This document shows positions 1 to 7,538 of a DNA stretch of 64,000 nt, piece after piece. The notes under the pieces were generated by a model. That model was not told the origin of the DNA. It ran no database searches and was given only the letters and a program-made list of their open reading frames with translations. The stretch is from NCBI GenBank assembly GCA_022827045.1, contig JAJDTQ010000096.1:1-64000 (forward strand), read 5' to 3'. The translations under genes were made by a program, and so were the position numbers. Each line of letters begins with the position of its first letter. Within the stretch, counting starts at the first letter, position 1. This DNA comes from Candidatus Binatia bacterium (GTDB lineage: Bacteria > Desulfobacterota_B > Binatia > UBA9968 > JAJDTQ01).

Positions 1-154
1 CGGCGCCGTAGGTGACCGAGACGAAAGCCGGCCGCAACGGCTTCAGGTTGGCAACGGTCTCGAAAAGCCTGTCGACGCCTTGTTCGTCCTTGGGCGGGAA
101 GAACTCGAAGGAGAACAGCGGCTGTTCCTGTCCGAAGCGCTCACGGATCTTCAT
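1..154 (-). CDS. metF: methylenetetrahydrofolate reductase, 5' part (cut by window edge)
   Basis: Only the first 51 codons are inside the window; the gene continues to the left of base 1. The visible protein carries the typical MetF N-terminus: the first beta strand of the TIM barrel with FSFEFFPPK at about residues 14-22, where the Glu is the proposed catalytic acid, and FVSVTYGA at about residues 44-51. MetF enzymes reduce 5,10-methylene-THF to 5-methyl-THF using FAD, feeding methionine synthesis. The ATG overlaps the TGA of the upstream molybdenum hydroxylase gene (ATGA), so the two are probably translationally coupled. Identity is from family knowledge of this N-terminus; the C-terminal half cannot be seen. 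Confidence 0.88.
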   Translation of the reverse strand, partial: MKIRERFGQEQPLFSFEFFPPKDEQGVDRLFETVANLKPLRPAFVSVTYGA

Positions 155-2385
155 CCGCCAGCTTCTCCCTCGGCCTTCCTGATGGAGCGCCACACCCGCT
201 CCGGCGTAAGCGGCAGGTCGCAGATCTGGACGCCGGTGGCATGCGCCAGCGCGCCGGTGATGGCGGGCGCGACGGAGAAGATGCCGCCTTCGCCCATGCC
301 CCGGCTGCCGTAGGGGCCGAGGCCGTCGCCGTTTTCCACCAGCACCGTGTGGAACCCCCGCGGCATGTCGGAGAAAGAGGGGATCCGGTAGTCCACGAGG
401 TTGGAATTGACGAGCTGTCCGCCCTCGTAGATCATCTGCTCGAACAGGGCGTGCCCGAGGCCCATCATGGCCGCCCCTTCCTCCTGGCCCTCGCACTGGA
501 CGGGGTTGATGGCCTTGCCGACGTCGGCCACCGACAGGTAGTCGGCCACCGAGATGGCGCCGGTCTCCCGGTCGATCTCCAGCTCCACCGCGCCCATGCC
601 CACCTCCCACACCACCGGCAGCACGTCGTTGATGATCTCGGGTCCCACGGTGCCGGTGCCGACCAGCTCGCCGGCGGCGGCACCGAAGCGCTTCGCCAAC
701 GCCTCGGCGAACGTCATGCGGGCTTCGCCGCACACCAGCGCGCCGTCCGCCAGGCGGATCTGGCCGGGCCGGACGCCGTACACGCCGGCGCCGATCTTGA
801 GAAGCTGGCGCTTGACGTCGCGCGCCGCCTGTTGCACCGCCCGGCCCATAAGGACGGTAGAGCGGCTGGAACCGGTGGAGCGGTCGTAAGGGGTGATGGC
901 GGTGTCCGCGCCGGTCATGCGGATGCGCTCCAGCGGCAGCTGCAGTTCCTCGCCCACGAACTGGGAGAGCACGGTGCGGACCCCCTGGCCCATCTCGGTG
1001 CTGCCGGCCATGATGGTGGCGGCACCGTCCGCCTGAAGCCGTACCATGGCCACGGTGATGGGCTGGCCGCCGGCGTTGGTCATGCCGCATGCCAGTCCCA
1101 GCGGCGCTCCGGCCTTGCCCGAACGTTTCTTCCAGCGGCTGGCCCGGACCAGCTTCTTGAGCGTCACCGCCAGGTTGACGTCCAGCGGGCGCAGCCCGGG
1201 ACGCATCACCTCCCCGCGCTTGAGCAGGTTCCGGAGCCTCAGGTCGGCCGGGTCCATGCCGAGGCTCGCGGCGATGATATTCATCTGGCTCTCGCCGGCG
1301 AAGATCGACTGGGGGCCGCCGATGGAACGGAAGGAGCCGGCGCCGCCGCTATGGGTGTAGACGGCGTAGGCGTCGGTGTGGATGTGGGGGATGCGGTAGG
1401 GGCCGAGGACGCGGGTGGCCGCGCGCGTGGCCACCTGGGGGCCATTGTCCATGTAGGCGCCGGTATCGAGGTAGATCTCCGCTTCCCGCGCCATGATGAT
1501 GCCGTCCTGCCGGACGCCGGTCTTGAGCCGCACCTGCGCGCTGTGGCGCCGCACCGTCAGCATGGCTTCAGCCACCGACAGGCAGACCCGTACCGGACGG
1601 CCCACCTTGCGCGAGGCCGCCACCACCAGGGGCTCGATCTTGGCATAGGACTTGCCGCCGAAGCCGCCGCCCAGGTAGGGGACGTTGAGGCTCACCCGGC
1701 TGGCGGGCAGCCCGAAGATGCGCGCCAGTTCGGCCTGCACCAGGAACGGATGCTGCGCCGACGACCACAGCACGATGCGGTCCCCCTGGTGGTCGGCGAT
1801 GACGCCGTGGGGCTCCATCGAGTAGTGGTAGATCATGGGGAAGGTGAAGCGGTGCTCGAAGATGTGCTCCGACTGTGCGAAGCCTTCGGTCACGTCGCCG
1901 CGCCTCACCTTGTCATGGCCGCAGATGTTGCCGCCCTGGTCCTCGTGCACCAGCGGCGCGTCCGGCGCCAGCGCGGCGTCGAGTCCGATCGCGGAAGGGA
2001 GCTCCCTGTAGGCCACGTCGACGGCCGCCGCGGCCTGCTCCGCGGTCAGCGGATCTTCCGCCGCCACCACCGCCACAGGCTCGCCGGCGTAGCGGACTCT
2101 CTCCAACGCGATGAGCGGACGCCCGGCGTAGTGTGGGTCGAGGTCGGCCACGTCCCGGCCAGTGAGCACGCCGGCCACCCCCGGCAGCCGCTCGGCCGCG
2201 GCGGTGTCGATGTCCTCGATGAGCGCGTGCGGGTAGGGGCTGCGCAGAACGTGGCCGTAGAGCATGCCGGGGATATCGAGATCTCCGGTGTACTTGGCCT
2301 GCCCCGTGACCTTGTCGAAGCCGTCGACCCTGCGGGTGTTGGCGCCGACGTATTTCAGTTGACGATTCGCCATGCCGGCGCTCAT
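151..2385 (-). CDS. xanthine dehydrogenase/aldehyde oxidase family molybdopterin-binding (large) subunit
   Basis: A 744-residue protein with the two-part layout of molybdenum hydroxylase large subunits: an N-terminal hammerhead domain (about residues 15-125) and the molybdopterin-binding domain after it. Visible motifs are [11 protein letters not shown] near residue 237 and [13 protein letters not shown] near residue 700, whose Glu in the GEGG stretch matches the catalytic glutamate of the family. The stretch aligned with the substrate-loop Arg reads [12 protein letters not shown], unlike the AYRGAGR of many aldehyde oxidases, so the substrate cannot be assigned. Such subunits normally work with a 2Fe-2S and an FAD subunit; neither is adjacent. 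It starts 12 bases after an amidohydrolase gene and overlaps metF. A second ATG four codons in is an alternative start. Confidence 0.88.
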   Translation of the reverse strand: MSAGMANRQLKYVGANTRRVDGFDKVTGQAKYTGDLDIPGMLYGHVLRSPYPHALIEDIDTAAAERLPGVAGVLTGRDVADLDPHYAGRPLIALERVRYAGEPVAVVAAEDPLTAEQAAAAVDVAYRELPSAIGLDAALAPDAPLVHEDQGGNICGHDKVRRGDVTEGFAQSEHIFEHRFTFPMIYHYSMEPHGVIADHQGDRIVLWSSAQHPFLVQAELARIFGLPASRVSLNVPYLGGGFGGKSYAKIEPLVVAASRKVGRPVRVCLSVAEAMLTVRRHSAQVRLKTGVRQDGIIMAREAEIYLDTGAYMDNGPQVATRAATRVLGPYRIPHIHTDAYAVYTHSGGAGSFRSIGGPQSIFAGESQMNIIAASLGMDPADLRLRNLLKRGEVMRPGLRPLDVNLAVTLKKLVRASRWKKRSGKAGAPLGLACGMTNAGGQPITVAMVRLQADGAATIMAGSTEMGQGVRTVLSQFVGEELQLPLERIRMTGADTAITPYDRSTGSSRSTVLMGRAVQQAARDVKRQLLKIGAGVYGVRPGQIRLADGALVCGEARMTFAEALAKRFGAAAGELVGTGTVGPEIINDVLPVVWEVGMGAVELEIDRETGAISVADYLSVADVGKAINPVQCEGQEEGAAMMGLGHALFEQMIYEGGQLVNSNLVDYRIPSFSDMPRGFHTVLVENGDGLGPYGSRGMGEGGIFSVAPAITGALAHATGVQICDLPLTPERVWRSIRKAEGEAGG

Positions 2386-2397
2386 GCTCCGGCCGGC

Positions 2398-3426
2398 TTA
2401 GAAGCCGTACAAGGCCCGGGGGTTGTCGTCCAGGATCTTGGCCACCGACGCGGGGCTGACCTTGCCGTCGTCCCTGAGCTTCTGCAGCGCCTCGATCTCG
2501 CTGGAGGTGTCGTGGTGGCCGTAGTCCGTGCCGATGATGATATTGTCGTCGCCGGTATATTCCAGCACGTAGTCGAGGTCGTCGTCGGTCTGACAGGCCA
2601 CGAAGATGCGGTTGTCCTTGAGGAAGCTGCGCGACAGCTCGATGCCGCGCTTCTGCCGGAAACGCTTGGCGAGGTCGTGGAACACGTAGGGGACCCACTG
2701 CGCGCTGACCTCGATGAAACCGATGCGCAGCCTCGGAAACCGCTCGGGAACGCGGTCCCAGATGATCGAATGGAAAGATCCGACCACGGCGAGCTTGAAC
2801 TTGTTGAAGCCGGGCTCGTCGAAGAAGAGGTCGTGCTGGGTGAAACTTCCGGTGGCCGAGTGCACGCACAGCGGAATGTCGGCGTCGCTCAGGGCCTCGT
2901 AGAACGGCGTGAAGTAGGGGTCGCTCAGGCGCCGGTCGCCGATGAGGCCGGGGACGTAGACGCCGCAGGCGCCGTGTTGCAGCACGAAGTCCAGCTCTTT
3001 CAGGGCCTCGTCCATGGTGCGCAGTGGCAGGATCGCGGCCCACCGCAGCCGGTCCTGGCCGGCCTTCCAGATGTCGCACAGCCAGCGGTTGTAGCTCTTG
3101 AACAGCGCCATCTCCACCTCCGGCTTGTCGGTGACCGGGCGCAGGAAGATGGTGGGATAGAGCACCTGCATCAACACGCCCATCTCGTCCATGTGCCGCA
3201 GCCGCGAGGCGATGTCCGACATCTCGCGGGATTCCTCGGGAGTGTCATGGCCGACGTTGTCGGACTTCGCGTGAAGCCTGCCGTCCACGAGCCAGAACTC
3301 GCCGGTGTCACCAGCCTCGTTGCTGGCCGTCACGATCTGGGGACGGTACGCCTTTTCTGCGCCCTCCATGTACTCCCAGGTCCGGTTGGTCTCCAGCACG
3401 TGCGCGTCTGCGTCGATGACCGCCAT
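2398..3426 (-). CDS. amidohydrolase family protein (Amidohydro_2 / ACMSD-like)
   Basis: A 342-residue TIM-barrel metal-dependent hydrolase or decarboxylase of the amidohydrolase-2 group. It opens with the metal-binding DADAHV strand and later shows IGTDYGHHD near the C-terminus, the usual position of the last metal-binding Asp. Members include ACMSD, gamma-resorcylate decarboxylase and many uncharacterised enzymes; the substrate is not readable here. The ATG at 3426 is chosen because a GGAGG lies seven bases before it; an in-frame TTG six codons upstream would place that ribosome binding site inside the gene. It probably heads a minus-strand operon with the molybdenum hydroxylase and metF. 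A distant paralogue lies at 60900-62027. Confidence 0.85.
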   Translation of the reverse strand: MAVIDADAHVLETNRTWEYMEGAEKAYRPQIVTASNEAGDTGEFWLVDGRLHAKSDNVGHDTPEESREMSDIASRLRHMDEMGVLMQVLYPTIFLRPVTDKPEVEMALFKSYNRWLCDIWKAGQDRLRWAAILPLRTMDEALKELDFVLQHGACGVYVPGLIGDRRLSDPYFTPFYEALSDADIPLCVHSATGSFTQHDLFFDEPGFNKFKLAVVGSFHSIIWDRVPERFPRLRIGFIEVSAQWVPYVFHDLAKRFRQKRGIELSRSFLKDNRIFVACQTDDDLDYVLEYTGDDNIIIGTDYGHHDTSSEIEALQKLRDDGKVSPASVAKILDDNPRALYGF

Positions 3427-3481
3427 GATATGACCTCCAGTCAAACGTCGGTTCGAGAACTCGGTTCCACAATTTAGACGA

Positions 3482-4195
3482 CTAGACCAGCCTCATCAAC
3501 TCGTGAAGCCCGTCGATGCGGACGGCGCCCTCGTGGCGGGCGGCGCCGTCCCGGTCCAGCAGCACCGGCCGCACCCCGGCGTTGAGCGCCCCCTCGACGT
3601 CGGTTTCCGGGCTGTCGCCTACGTGGATGGCCTCGTCCGGGGCGATGCCGTGGCGCTCCAGCGCCAGGTGAAAAATTCCCGCCGAGGGCTTGGCGAACCC
3701 CGCGCTGCTGGAAATGAAGACCGAGTCGAAGTAGTCCGCGACGCCGAGGCCCTCGACGATCTTGAGCACCCGCGAATCGAAGTTCGAGATCATCACCAGG
3801 ATCAGGCCGCGCGCCCTCAGGGCCTCCAGGGTGGCGCGGGCGTCATCATAGAGCACCCAGGAGTCGGCACGGGCGAAGTAGGCGAAAAGCTCGTCAAAGT
3901 AGTCGTCGAAGCGCGCGAAGGGTCCCGTGGGCTCGAAGATGCGCCGCACGAGGTCACGCCACCAAGCCTTCTCCAACGCTTCCAGCCGCCGCCCCTCCGA
4001 ACCGGGAAAGGCCATCGGCGGCGCGGTGGCGAAGCAATGGCGGAAGCCGCGGGAGACCTCCTCGAAGGGGACGTGCTTGCCGTACCGCCGGGCCATCTCC
4101 GCGTAGGTGACCGCGACGGGGCGGACGGATTCGAAGAGGGTGCCGGCGGCGTCCAGGAAGACGGCCTTGGGCTTGGCGACCGGTCCGGAAGACAT
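3482..4195 (-). CDS. HAD superfamily hydrolase (REG-2/HDHD3-like, subfamily IA)
   Basis: A 237-residue haloacid dehalogenase-like phosphatase. Motif I is FLDAAGTLF (DxxGT, with Ala where many HAD phosphatases have Asp; this is normal in the REG-2/HDHD3 group). Motif II is the Ser of MISNFDSR, motif III the Lys of FAKPSAGIF, and motif IV VGDSPETDVEGA. An alpha-helical cap lies between motifs I and II (about residues 20-115). The substrate is unknown. It is divergently transcribed from the IMPase-like gene, with a 40-base shared upstream region. The ATG is chosen; a GTG one codon upstream is equally possible. It may be co-transcribed with the downstream amidohydrolase gene. Confidence 0.83.
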   Translation of the reverse strand: MSSGPVAKPKAVFLDAAGTLFESVRPVAVTYAEMARRYGKHVPFEEVSRGFRHCFATAPPMAFPGSEGRRLEALEKAWWRDLVRRIFEPTGPFARFDDYFDELFAYFARADSWVLYDDARATLEALRARGLILVMISNFDSRVLKIVEGLGVADYFDSVFISSSAGFAKPSAGIFHLALERHGIAPDEAIHVGDSPETDVEGALNAGVRPVLLDRDGAARHEGAVRIDGLHELMRLV

Positions 4196-4200
4196 CACTT

Positions 4201-4229
4201 TTCGCGTTTGTCGGAGTATTCGCTATACT
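4201..4229. promoter_or_regulatory. compact divergent promoter between the HAD and IMPase-like genes
   Basis: On the plus strand a TATACT -10 element (4224-4229) stands 17 bases from a weak TTCGCG -35, and the ATG of the next gene begins seven bases after the -10. On the minus strand AATACT (complement of 4215-4220) may be the opposing -10. The 15-base stretch 4215-4229 is an inverted repeat with 5-base arms AGTAT/ATACT. Strand assignment and use are inferred from base pattern only. Confidence 0.5.
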
Positions 4230-4236
4230 TAAGGGG

Positions 4237-5091
4237 ATGACTCGACTGCATTATGAACCCCCGGATCGGGCTTTGTCCAGCGGACGGAGCGCGCCGGTGG
4301 ACGGCACGGCCGCCTGGGGCGAGGAGCTTCGGGCGGCGGAACGGGCGGCCAGGGAAGCGGGCGACATCATCGCGGGCCTCTACCGCGGCGGCTACGGAGT
4401 CAGGGAGAAGTCCCGGGGCGATCCGGTTACCACCGCCGACCTCATGGCCAACCGAGCCATCCGCGAGGTCCTGGCGGCGCGGTTTCCGCAAGACGCCTGG
4501 CTCTCGGAGGAAGACGCGGACGACCCCCGGCGCTTGGAGCGAAGCCGGGTGTGGATCGTGGATCCGCTGGACGGTACCCGGGAATTCATCCGCGCGATAC
4601 CGGAGTTCTGCGTCTCCATCGGGCTCGCGGTGGACGGATCCCCGGTGCTCGGCGTCATCTATCACCCGCTTCGGGACGAGCTCTTCGCCGCGGTCAGGGG
4701 AGGGGGCGCCCGGCTGAACGCGGAACCTCTGCGGGTGAGCCGTCCGGACGGTGTCGACCGTCCGCGGCTTCTCATCAGCCGCTCCGAACCGCGCCGCCGC
4801 CTGGCGGAGTTGGAGAAAGAGTTCGAGCTCGAGCCCATGGGCAGCATCGCCTATCGTCTCGCCTGGGTGGCCCGGGGACGCGCCGACGCCACGTTGACGT
4901 TCCGCCGGGTCAAGGAATGGGACGTGTGCGCCGGCATCGTCATCGTCGAGGAAGCCGGCGGCCGCACCATGACCGGGGATGGTCGCCGGCCGGTGTTCAA
5001 CAGGCGGGTGCCCGTGCTCCAGCAACTCGTGGCCGGAAGCGAGACCTCCAACGCGAGGATCCAGCATCTGCTGACACGGCTGCCGGACTGA
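4237..5091 (+). CDS. inositol monophosphatase family protein (CysQ/HisN-like phosphatase)
   Basis: A 284-residue Mg-dependent, Li-sensitive-type phosphatase. The diagnostic motifs are GDPVTTADLMAN near residue 65, SEEDADD near residue 90 (metal-binding acidic pair), WIVDPLDGTREFI near residues 105-117, and KEWDVCAG near residue 225, whose Asp completes the metal site. Family members hydrolyse inositol phosphate, 3'-phosphoadenosine 5'-phosphate (CysQ) or histidinol phosphate; DPLDGTREFI followed by KEWD leans towards CysQ but does not prove it. It is the first gene of a run with a small Cys4 protein, two Rieske proteins and a HIT protein. The only purine-rich stretch before the ATG touches the start codon, which is too close for a normal ribosome binding site. 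Confidence 0.85.
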   Translation: MTRLHYEPPDRALSSGRSAPVDGTAAWGEELRAAERAAREAGDIIAGLYRGGYGVREKSRGDPVTTADLMANRAIREVLAARFPQDAWLSEEDADDPRRLERSRVWIVDPLDGTREFIRAIPEFCVSIGLAVDGSPVLGVIYHPLRDELFAAVRGGGARLNAEPLRVSRPDGVDRPRLLISRSEPRRRLAELEKEFELEPMGSIAYRLAWVARGRADATLTFRRVKEWDVCAGIVIVEEAGGRTMTGDGRRPVFNRRVPVLQQLVAGSETSNARIQHLLTRLPD

Positions 5092-5103
5092 CCGGAACGG
5101 TGC

Positions 5104-5433
5104 ATGGCCAACTGTATCTACTGTGGTGAGCGCGCCGGCATCCTGGCCCGGAGCTGCAAGGAATGCCGGCGGCTGGAGGAACAGGCCCGCGCCTACGGCG
5201 GGCAGGTGGGCTTCAGCGAACTGCTGGACCGGTTGGAGGAGACCGGAGTCCCGCCCGAGAAGATCATGCGCTTCCTCAAGGCCAATCCCGACGGTCGCGG
5301 CAGCGTGCGCGATCGCCTGACCGCGGACATGACCAACGAGCTGCTGCAGATCATGGGCATCAACGAGCGACAGACGCCCGACGACGTCGAGCGCATCCGC
5401 AAGAGCGGCGACAAGGCCCCTGAATCCGAATAG
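5104..5433 (+). CDS. small conserved-looking protein with N-terminal Cys4 zinc-binding pattern
   Basis: A 109-residue soluble protein I do not recognise. The first 21 residues hold two CxxC pairs (C4-x2-C7 and C18-x2-C21), a pattern fitting a structural zinc ribbon. The rest is charged and helical, with a stretch around residues 38-65 containing VPPEKIMRFLKANP and an acidic tail. There is no signal peptide or membrane segment. It starts 12 bases after the phosphatase gene and precedes the first Rieske gene by 57 bases, so it is probably co-transcribed with both. Codon use looks like that of its neighbours and no antisense ORF explains it better. Function unknown; a zinc-dependent protein or RNA adaptor is only a guess. 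Confidence 0.7.
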   Translation: MANCIYCGERAGILARSCKECRRLEEQARAYGGQVGFSELLDRLEETGVPPEKIMRFLKANPDGRGSVRDRLTADMTNELLQIMGINERQTPDDVERIRKSGDKAPESE

Positions 5434-5490
5434 GCGCAGGCTTGGGACCGGGCGTGTCTTGAACCCCGGGCCGGCATACCATCCCGAAAC

Positions 5491-5979
5491 ATGGAGTGGA
5501 CCCTTTACGCATCGGCCGTTTTCCTGGCGGTGTATCTGGTGGCGTTGATCGTACGCCGGCTGCGTTTCAGGCGCGACCGCGCGCGCATGACGCGGGAGGC
5601 GCGTGCCGGCGGAAAGGTCGTGGCCGGGGTCGAGGAGGTGCCGGCCGGAACCGTCAAGAAGTTCTGGCTCATCTGCGGCAAGTTCCGGGTCGACTGTTTC
5701 GTCATCAACCACCACGGACGGTTCCATGCGTACATCAACAGTTGCCGCCACATGGTCACGCCGCTGGACTTCGTCCGCTACCAGTTCTTCAGCGACGACG
5801 GCCGTCATCTGATGTGCGCCACCCACGGCGCGCTCTATGAGCCCGATACGGGTCTGTGTGTCGACGGCCCGTGCAAGGGACTTTCGCTGCACGCGCTGCC
5901 CGTGGTTGTGGAGCGGGGGGAGATCGTTGTAGGTTGTCCGATTGGGGATCTGTCGTTCCTGCGGGAGATGGCGGACTAG
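5491..5979 (+). CDS. membrane-anchored Rieske [2Fe-2S] protein
   Basis: A 162-residue protein with one N-terminal transmembrane helix (about residues 4-22) followed by an Arg-rich stop-transfer stretch and a Rieske domain. Cluster ligands are C85-x-H87 and C109-x2-H112, spaced CxH-x21-CxxH, with the second motif reading CATHGALYEP. The spacing is longer than the 15-17 residues of many Rieske ferredoxins. The N-terminal charges suggest that the domain faces the cytoplasm. The partner is unknown. It is followed by a paralogue without the membrane helix. Its TAG stop codon is made of the TA target site plus the first base of a MITE-like element, so the original C-terminus may have been different. 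No Shine-Dalgarno sequence precedes the ATG. Confidence 0.85.
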   Translation: MEWTLYASAVFLAVYLVALIVRRLRFRRDRARMTREARAGGKVVAGVEEVPAGTVKKFWLICGKFRVDCFVINHHGRFHAYINSCRHMVTPLDFVRYQFFSDDGRHLMCATHGALYEPDTGLCVDGPCKGLSLHALPVVVERGEIVVGCPIGDLSFLREMAD

Positions 5980-6139
5980 TGTCCTGTCCGGTTCATTCGC
6001 ATCATGAGAGGCGCAGGATTTTTCGTTGTCGGCAAGGCGCGATGACGAGCAGTGGCGGGCACCACGCGAGGAAGAGCAACGCAGCCGACGGCGAAAAAGA
6101 CAAGCAGATCATGGTGCGAATGAACCGGACAGGACACTA
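5977..6139. mobile_element. MITE-like element with long terminal inverted repeats, TA-flanked
   Basis: Bases 5979-6000 and 6116-6137 are perfect inverted repeats beginning GTGTCCTGTCCGG, each bordered by TA (5977-5978 and 6138-6139). The interior is also partly self-complementary: a T-run followed by CGTTGTCGGC on the left matches GCCGACGGCG followed by an A-run on the right with two mismatches, so the element could fold into one long hairpin. It is about 159 bases and codes for nothing convincing. TA duplication and short palindromic structure fit a non-autonomous relative of IS630/Tc1-mariner elements (family knowledge; no transposase is present here). It separates two Rieske genes. Confidence 0.75.
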
Positions 6140-6143
6140 GCAC

Positions 6144-6521
6144 ATGGCAAGAAGTCCGGTAGGCAAGCGGATCGGCCGCAGGGAGGACTTTGTCGACGGC
6201 AAGAGCCGAAAGTTCACCTTGCGTTGCCGCGGCGAGAGCCTGGAGGGCTTCGCCTTCGGCTTCAAGGGAGAGCTTCATGCCTACCTGAACCGCTGTCGTC
6301 ATATTCCTCTGCCCATGGATTGGCTGGACAACCAGTTCTTTTCGGTGGACGAGAAGTATCTGGTCTGTGCCAACCACGGGGCGCTCTACGAACCCACGAC
6401 GGGCGAGTGTGTTTGGGGCCCTTGCGCCGGCGCCTGGCTGCAGCGGGTGCCTCTGAAGGTAGAGGCCGGCACGGTGCGGGCGTTCTGTCCTGGAAGTGCC
6501 CCGCGGGAGGTGGACGAGTAG
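6144..6521 (+). CDS. small soluble Rieske [2Fe-2S] protein
   Basis: A 125-residue protein consisting almost entirely of a Rieske fold. Ligands are C51-x-H53 and C75-x2-H78 with the same x21 spacing as the upstream paralogue, and the second motif is CANHGALYEPTTGECVWGPC. No signal peptide or membrane helix. It would act as a cytoplasmic electron carrier or as part of a multi-component enzyme; the partner is not identifiable. The AGGA at the right end of the MITE-like element (6131-6134) lies nine bases before the ATG and is the only ribosome-binding-site candidate. The stop codon overlaps the GTG start of the HIT gene by one base, showing a tight operon link. Confidence 0.85.
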   Translation: MARSPVGKRIGRREDFVDGKSRKFTLRCRGESLEGFAFGFKGELHAYLNRCRHIPLPMDWLDNQFFSVDEKYLVCANHGALYEPTTGECVWGPCAGAWLQRVPLKVEAGTVRAFCPGSAPREVDE

Positions 6522-6865
6522 TGGCTGACTGTCTGTTCTGCGGCATCGCCGGGGGAGAGATCCCGGCGGACGTGGTCTACCGTGACGATTCGGTGCTGGC
6601 CTTCAGGGACATCGATCCCAAGGCGCCGGTCCATATCCTGATCATTCCCCGGAAGCACATCGCCGGCGTCATGGACCTGGAGGAGGAGGACGGCGCGATC
6701 ATGGGGCAGGCGATGACGGTGGCGCGGAGGGTCGCGGTCGAGAGCGGCGTGTCCGAGAGCGGGTTCCGCATCGTGGTGAACACCGGGCGGGACGCCGCCC
6801 AGAGCGTCCAGCATATTCATCTCCATCTGCTCGGGGGCAGGGCGCTGGCATGGCCGCCGGGGTGA
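6521..6865 (+). CDS. HIT family nucleotide-binding protein (Hint-like)
   Basis: A 114-residue histidine-triad protein. The active-site motif QHIHLHLLGGR gives H98, H100 and H102, and FRDIDPKAPVHILIIPRKH is the usual central strand pair. Length and motif match the Hint/PKCI branch, which hydrolyses purine nucleoside phosphoramidates. A CLFC pair near the N-terminus is typical of many bacterial members. The GTG start is chosen because it overlaps the preceding TAG by one base (TAGTG) and yields the canonical N-terminus. It ends the run starting at the IMPase-like gene and is followed by a terminator-like hairpin. Confidence 0.93.
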   Translation: MADCLFCGIAGGEIPADVVYRDDSVLAFRDIDPKAPVHILIIPRKHIAGVMDLEEEDGAIMGQAMTVARRVAVESGVSESGFRIVVNTGRDAAQSVQHIHLHLLGGRALAWPPG

Positions 6866-6921
6866 AGGAAGCGCCGCGCGGGTAAGAGGTATCCGGCGCG
6901 CACGGACAGTGATGCTTCGAA

Positions 6922-6956
6922 CACCGGCGGTCGTAACGGCGCCGGTGGTATTTTTT
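6922..6956 (+). terminator. intrinsic terminator/attenuator-like hairpin before efp
   Basis: An 8-bp GC stem (CACCGGCG, 6922-6929, with CGCCGGTG, 6940-6947) encloses a 10-base loop and is followed within three bases by six T residues (6951-6956). It ends the HIT transcript, but only 21 bases separate it from the efp ATG, so it may also control read-through into efp. Confidence 0.7.
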
Positions 6957-6977
6957 CAGGAAAGGACAAGCCGGGCA

Positions 6978-7538
6978 ATGATCAACGCGACACAGCTTCG
7001 GAACGGAATGATCATCATCTACGACAACGACCTCTACCGGGTCACCGCGGTCAAGCACCTCACCCCCGGAAAGGGGCACGGGTTCATGCAGACCAAGCTC
7101 AGGAACCTGAAGACCGGGGTCGGCACCGAGCACAAGTTCCGCTCCGAGGACAGGGTCGACCGGGCCACCCTGGAGAGCCGCGAGATGCAGTACCTCTACG
7201 CCGAGGACGACCGCCACACGTTCATGGACACCGAGAGCTACGAGCAGACGGAGCTCTCGTCGGACGAGGTAGGCGACATCCTGCCGTATCTCCTGCCCAC
7301 GCAGGTGGTGAACGTGGAGTTGTACGAGGGCAGTCCGGTGGGCGTGACCCTCGCTTCGGCCGTGGAGCTCGAGGTTGTGGAGACGGAGCCCTCCATGAAG
7401 GGCGCGACCGCCTCGGCTTCCTACAAGCCTGCCACACTGGAAACCGGCGTGACGGTCCAGGTGCCGCCGTTCATTCAGATCGGCGACCGGATTCGGGTGG
7501 ATCCGTCTGAAGGAAAATATATCGAGCGGGCGAAGTAG
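6978..7538 (+). CDS. efp: translation elongation factor P
   Basis: A 186-residue EF-P with the normal three beta-barrel domains: KOW-like domain I (residues 1-65), central OB domain (about 66-128) and C-terminal OB domain (about 129-186) with the ending VPPFIQIGDRIRVDPSEGKYIERAK pattern. The loop that reaches the peptidyl-transferase centre reads TPGKGHGF with K32 at the tip, the residue modified in Lys-type EF-Ps. EF-P rescues ribosomes stalled on polyproline. The ATG at 6978 is chosen because an AGGA lies about 10-15 bases before it and MINATQLRNGM is the canonical start. Its 3' end overlaps the convergent coaE gene by 68 bases. Confidence 0.96.
   Translation: MINATQLRNGMIIIYDNDLYRVTAVKHLTPGKGHGFMQTKLRNLKTGVGTEHKFRSEDRVDRATLESREMQYLYAEDDRHTFMDTESYEQTELSSDEVGDILPYLLPTQVVNVELYEGSPVGVTLASAVELEVVETEPSMKGATASASYKPATLETGVTVQVPPFIQIGDRIRVDPSEGKYIERAK

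Noticed and set aside
241..3477. A 1078-codon ORF on the plus strand
   Set aside because: It is antisense to the molybdenum hydroxylase and amidohydrolase genes, is His/Arg/Gly-rich without motifs, and is explained by GC-rich third positions on the real strand.
4195..5892. A 565-codon ORF on the minus strand covering the phosphatase, Cys4 and Rieske genes
   Set aside because: The plus-strand genes have clear motifs and ordered spacing; the minus-strand translation has none.
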